Positions 48,786 to 51,247 of a DNA stretch of 51,247 bases are shown here, piece after piece (the first letter of the stretch is position 1; every line of letters begins with the position of its first letter). Under the pieces are notes generated by a model. That model was not told the origin of the DNA and did no database searches. It saw nothing but the letters and a program-made list of their open reading frames with translations. Position numbers and translations under genes: made by a program. The DNA lies in NCBI GenBank assembly GCA_002409405.1, contig DHNG01000003.1, positions 16,082 through 67,328 on the forward strand. The letters run 5' to 3'. This stretch comes from Flavobacteriales bacterium UBA5422 (GTDB lineage: Bacteria; Bacteroidota; Bacteroidia; Flavobacteriales_D; Crocinitomicaceae).

Positions 48786-49373
48786 ATGAATGTATTAACA
48801 CTTTCAAAGTCCATTTTATTTTTCGTAACCGTCGTCATTAGTTGTCAATTTATAAATGCGCAAGAAGAGGCGGATGATAAAGCAAAACGTCCGTATTACA
48901 TTAAAGATTTAAGTGGAACATTTCACTACTACGAAAATATTAATGAGGGACTCTCTCGTTATTATTGTTCTAACAATGGTGTAGTGGAAAAGGTTTTTCC
49001 TTCAAAACAAGTTGCATCCGGATTTATTGGTTTTAACGGCAGACAATTTTTTTCCGGGAAAATAACGAAAGGTCGGTTGGTAGAAGGGAACAGATATTAT
49101 ACGATTTTAGTCCATGAAAATGGGAATTTAATTTTTTCCTATGCTGAGCCCAACGGTAAGTCTTACTACGTTTGTATTGAGAACAAGGTTACTCGTATTT
49201 CACTGTCAACAAACGATGTGTCACATTGGGAAGATGCTTTTACCAACTGTTCTGAGTATGAAACTATCTTCAATAATTTCAATACCAGAACAAAGGAAGA
49301 TAACTTGACAGTATATGATTTAATAAGTTTACTGTCATCTACATATTACAGGAATTGTCTCGAAGAATATTAA
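48786..49373 (+). CDS. Secreted hypothetical protein
   Basis: 195 residues with a signal peptide ending near INAQ. The mature part is rich in Tyr and Asn (RPYYIKDLSGTFHYYENI, GNRYYTILVHENGNLIFSY) and has four cysteines (CSNN, YVCIEN, FTNCSE, RNCLEEY) that could form two disulfides. I recognise no family, catalytic motif or T9SS tag. Base use is somewhat more AT-rich than its neighbours. It is in a run of same-strand genes (45 bp after the NagZ-like gene, 42 bp before the enoyl-CoA hydratase). Confidence 0.6.
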   Translation: MNVLTLSKSILFFVTVVISCQFINAQEEADDKAKRPYYIKDLSGTFHYYENINEGLSRYYCSNNGVVEKVFPSKQVASGFIGFNGRQFFSGKITKGRLVEGNRYYTILVHENGNLIFSYAEPNGKSYYVCIENKVTRISLSTNDVSHWEDAFTNCSEYETIFNNFNTRTKEDNLTVYDLISLLSSTYYRNCLEEY

Positions 49374-49415
49374 ACAGCAAGTAAGTTTTGCTATCTTTAA
49401 TCTCAAAAAATTAAA

Positions 49416-50189
49416 ATGGAAATCATTGTATCAAATAATAAAGGCGTACGGACACTAAAACTCAACCGTCCGGCAGTATTTAATTCATTCAACCAGCAAA
49501 TGGCATTTGCATTACACAAGGAATTGGATGCTGCGGAACAGGATGCAACGGTGCGTGCAATTGTACTCATTGGTGAAGGAAAAGCGTTTTGTGCAGGTCA
49601 GGATTTAGCGGAAGTAACGGATCCCAACGGACCGGATTTACCATCCATCGTAAAAGATCATTACAACCCGATTATTGAACGTATCAGAAACATTGAAAAG
49701 CCGGTAATAGGCGCTGTAAATGGTGTAGCGGCAGGTGCAGGTGCAAACATCGCACTGGCATGTGACATTACCATTGCAAAGAAAAGTGCAGCGTTCATCC
49801 AGGCTTTCTCAAAAATAGGTCTGATTCCGGATTCGGCAGGTACTTTTTTCTTGCCCCGGATTATTGGTTTCCAAAAAGCAGCAGCTCTGATGATGACCGG
49901 AGACAAAGTTTCTGCTGAAGAAGCTGTTTCTCTGAACATGATTTACAAGGCTGTTGAGGATGAAAACTTCGAAACTGAAGTATATGCATTGGCAGAAAAA
50001 TTAGCACAAATGCCGACGAAAGGATTGGGATTGACAAAAAGAGCGCTCAATGCCAGCCTAACCAATAACTTAACGCAACAACTAGCAGTAGAAGGTGAAT
50101 TACAAACCATTGCCGGACAAACATACGATTTCAACGAAGGAGTAAACGCATTTTTAGAAAAAAGAGCGCCTGTATTTAAAGGAGAATAA
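49416..50189 (+). CDS. Enoyl-CoA hydratase/isomerase family protein (PaaG-like)
   Basis: 257 residues of the crotonase fold. KAFCAGQDLAEV and VNGVAAGAGANIALACDI form the oxyanion hole; KIGLIPDSAGTFFLPRIIG is the catalytic-region signature that separates PaaG-like isomerases (D in PDS) from the two-glutamate hydratases. The likely reaction is isomerisation of 1,2-epoxyphenylacetyl-CoA or an enoyl-CoA; no paa genes are adjacent, so the substrate is uncertain. A strong terminator follows. Confidence 0.9.
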   Translation: MEIIVSNNKGVRTLKLNRPAVFNSFNQQMAFALHKELDAAEQDATVRAIVLIGEGKAFCAGQDLAEVTDPNGPDLPSIVKDHYNPIIERIRNIEKPVIGAVNGVAAGAGANIALACDITIAKKSAAFIQAFSKIGLIPDSAGTFFLPRIIGFQKAAALMMTGDKVSAEEAVSLNMIYKAVEDENFETEVYALAEKLAQMPTKGLGLTKRALNASLTNNLTQQLAVEGELQTIAGQTYDFNEGVNAFLEKRAPVFKGE

Positions 50190-50214
50190 CAAGCCTCCAT
50201 TCTGAAAGATAACT

Positions 50215-50248
50215 GCCGCAGTGACATACATGTTACTGCGGCTTTTTT
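50215..50248 (+). terminator. Rho-independent terminator after the enoyl-CoA hydratase gene
   Basis: GCCGCAGTGACA and TGTTACTGCGGC form a 12-bp stem (one G-T pair) with a TACA loop, followed by TTTTTT. Confidence 0.93.
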
Positions 50249-50339
50249 GATTTCACTAAAAGGTACATGCGTAACTATTCGGTTAAAAAATTGAAACAAC
50301 TATCTGTATCCTTTTCCCCTGATAAAGCAAATCTTTTAC

Positions 50340-50347
50340 TAACTTTG
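50340..50347 (+). promoter_or_regulatory. -7 promoter box 4 bases before pcm
   Basis: TAACTTTG is followed by TAGC and the ATG at 50352. As with the lytS-like gene, the spacing predicts a leaderless mRNA. Confidence 0.5.
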
Positions 50348-50351
50348 TAGC

Positions 50352-50996
50352 ATGCAGGATACGTTCAAGCACAAAGGTATGAGACGGCAGCTGATCAATG
50401 AGCTGCGGGAGAAGGGAATTGAAAACGAACAGATTTTAGAAGCATTTGATGCTATTCCGCGTCATTTTTTCCTCGATTTGGTATTCGAACAACAAGCGTA
50501 TAGTAATCAGGCGTTCCAAATTGGAGCAGGTCAAACCATTTCACATCCGTACACCGTTGCATTTCAGACACATTTACTGGAATTGAAAAAAGGTGAAAAA
50601 GTACTCGAAATCGGGACAGGTTCAGGGTTTCAAACCTGTATTTTATGTAAACTGGGAATGAAAGTGTTTTCCATTGAGCGGCAACGTGAACTGTTTCTGA
50701 AAGCAAAAAAAATCATTGAGCATTTCAATTTCAATCCTAGATTGGTATACGGTGACGGATACGCTGGATTACCCTTGCTAGCTCCGTTCGATAAAGTACT
50801 CGTAACGTGTGGTGCTCCTGAAGTTCCTGCCGCATTGGTTGATCAACTCAAAGAAGGTGGAATCATGGTCATTCCCGTCGGAGAGGGAAAAGACCAGGTG
50901 ATGTTAAAGATCAAAAAACTCCCGGACGGAGAAGTAGACATTCAGCAATATGGCGTATTCAGTTTTGTACCCATGCTCGAAAATAAAGTGAAATAA
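50352..50996 (+). CDS. pcm: Protein-L-isoaspartate O-methyltransferase
   Basis: 214 residues, normal length. AFDAIPRHFFLD, AYSNQAFQIGAGQTISHPYTVAFQ and the SAM motif KVLEIGTGSGFQTCILCKLG are the Pcm signatures, with YGDGYAGLPLLAPFDKVLVTCGAPEVPAAL after them. It methylates isoaspartyl residues so that damaged proteins can be repaired. It has its own promoter after the terminator at 50215-50248; a cyclophilin gene follows by 18 bases, so two protein-maintenance genes share one transcript. Confidence 0.96.
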   Translation: MQDTFKHKGMRRQLINELREKGIENEQILEAFDAIPRHFFLDLVFEQQAYSNQAFQIGAGQTISHPYTVAFQTHLLELKKGEKVLEIGTGSGFQTCILCKLGMKVFSIERQRELFLKAKKIIEHFNFNPRLVYGDGYAGLPLLAPFDKVLVTCGAPEVPAALVDQLKEGGIMVIPVGEGKDQVMLKIKKLPDGEVDIQQYGVFSFVPMLENKVK

Positions 50997-51014
50997 TAAA
51001 TTTAATCCAATAGA

Positions 51015-51247
51015 ATGCAAGCAATCATCAAAACAAACAAAGGTGAAATGAAGGTGGATTTGTACACCGAAGATGCACCAAATACCGTTGCAAATTTTGC
51101 GAAACTGGCAAAAGACGGTTTTTACGACGGTTTGAAATGGCACCGCGTACTTCCGAATTTCGTAATTCAGGGAGGATGCCCGAATTCCCGTGACGGAGCT
51201 AGCGGAGTTCCAGGAACAGGTGGACCTGGTTATAAAATTGACTGTGA
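51015..51247 (+). CDS. Cyclophilin-type peptidyl-prolyl isomerase, N-terminal part
   Basis: The first 77 codons are visible; the gene continues past the right edge. MQAIIKTNKGEMKVDLYTED, TVANFAKLAKDGFYDGLKWH and RVLPNFVIQGG are the cyclophilin core (the catalytic R is in HRVLPNF). No signal peptide, so it is cytoplasmic. It speeds proline cis-trans exchange during protein folding and lies 18 bases after pcm. Confidence 0.93.
   Translation, partial: MQAIIKTNKGEMKVDLYTEDAPNTVANFAKLAKDGFYDGLKWHRVLPNFVIQGGCPNSRDGASGVPGTGGPGYKIDC

Noticed and set aside
1..51247. Search for CRISPR arrays, insertion sequences, prophage genes, tRNA or rRNA
   Set aside because: No regularly spaced repeats, transposase or integrase motifs, or tRNA-like cloverleaf sequences were seen by eye; a tRNAscan-SE and ISfinder run would be decisive.

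Overview
The window looks like a chromosomal segment of a Bacteroidota bacterium, most likely of the order Flavobacteriales. The evidence is direct. There are type IX secretion (T9SS) substrates with type A and type B (CHU_C) sorting domains, a PorP/SprF outer-membrane partner, a DUF4834 protein, a LytS/LytTR pair, an OstA-like protein, and many promoters of the Bacteroidota form TTG-N19-21-TAnnTTTG. Shine-Dalgarno motifs are scarce and starts sit in A-rich contexts. The DNA is moderately AT-rich and uniform. I see no insertion sequence, prophage, CRISPR array, rRNA or tRNA gene. A genus such as Fluviicola is only a guess.

Layout. 1-380 is the 5' end of purL (minus). 596-3363 holds a serine hydrolase with an NTF2-like front domain, a VOC protein and a DUF2975/HTH pair. 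3620-6961 is a redox/electrophile-type block: a nitroreductase divergent from an HxlR regulator, an AraC-type DNA-binding protein, an SDR and a saccharopine-dehydrogenase-like reductase. 7088-8861 is a LytS/LytTR two-component system. 8931-12395 holds a secreted clan GH-A glycosidase convergent with a secreted lipase, followed by a Dph6-like ATPase. 13305-19477 (minus) is a complete TetR-TolC-HlyD-RND efflux operon with an operator-like palindrome at the promoter and a near copy inside the operon.

19633-22493 carries a single-lobe DEAD-type NTPase, hemE and an OmpA-family protein. 22585-27039 has DUF4834, DinB and NlpC/P60 genes and a CHU_C protein/PorP pair. 27217-31358 holds the CCA-adding enzyme, cystathionine beta-synthase, a BtuF-like metal-receptor protein and a hotdog dehydratase-like protein. 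31520-31680 is a clear cobalamin riboswitch. The gene downstream of it encodes a T9SS-secreted protein whose N-terminal domain also occurs in the OmpA-family protein at 21327. 33090-41535 holds a thioesterase, a secreted FG-GAP protein, gcvT plus a carotenoid desaturase, and a tight Fur-STAS-purA-OstA operon. 41719-51247 holds a second NlpC/P60 protein, htpG behind a sigma-54-like promoter, a secreted unknown, radC, a YdjM-like membrane protein overlapping a NagZ-like lipoprotein, a second secreted unknown, an enoyl-CoA hydratase, pcm and the start of a cyclophilin gene.

The most interesting signals are regulatory: the B12 riboswitch in front of a secreted adhesin-like protein rather than a known B12 gene; the palindrome plus -24/-12 promoter of htpG; the fully interlocked divergent promoters of the nitroreductase/HxlR pair; the repeated palindrome in the efflux operon; and several promoters so close to the start codon that leaderless mRNAs are predicted. 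A pair of CACATAG-rich intergenic repeats (3391 and 41605) looks like a dispersed non-coding repeat family.
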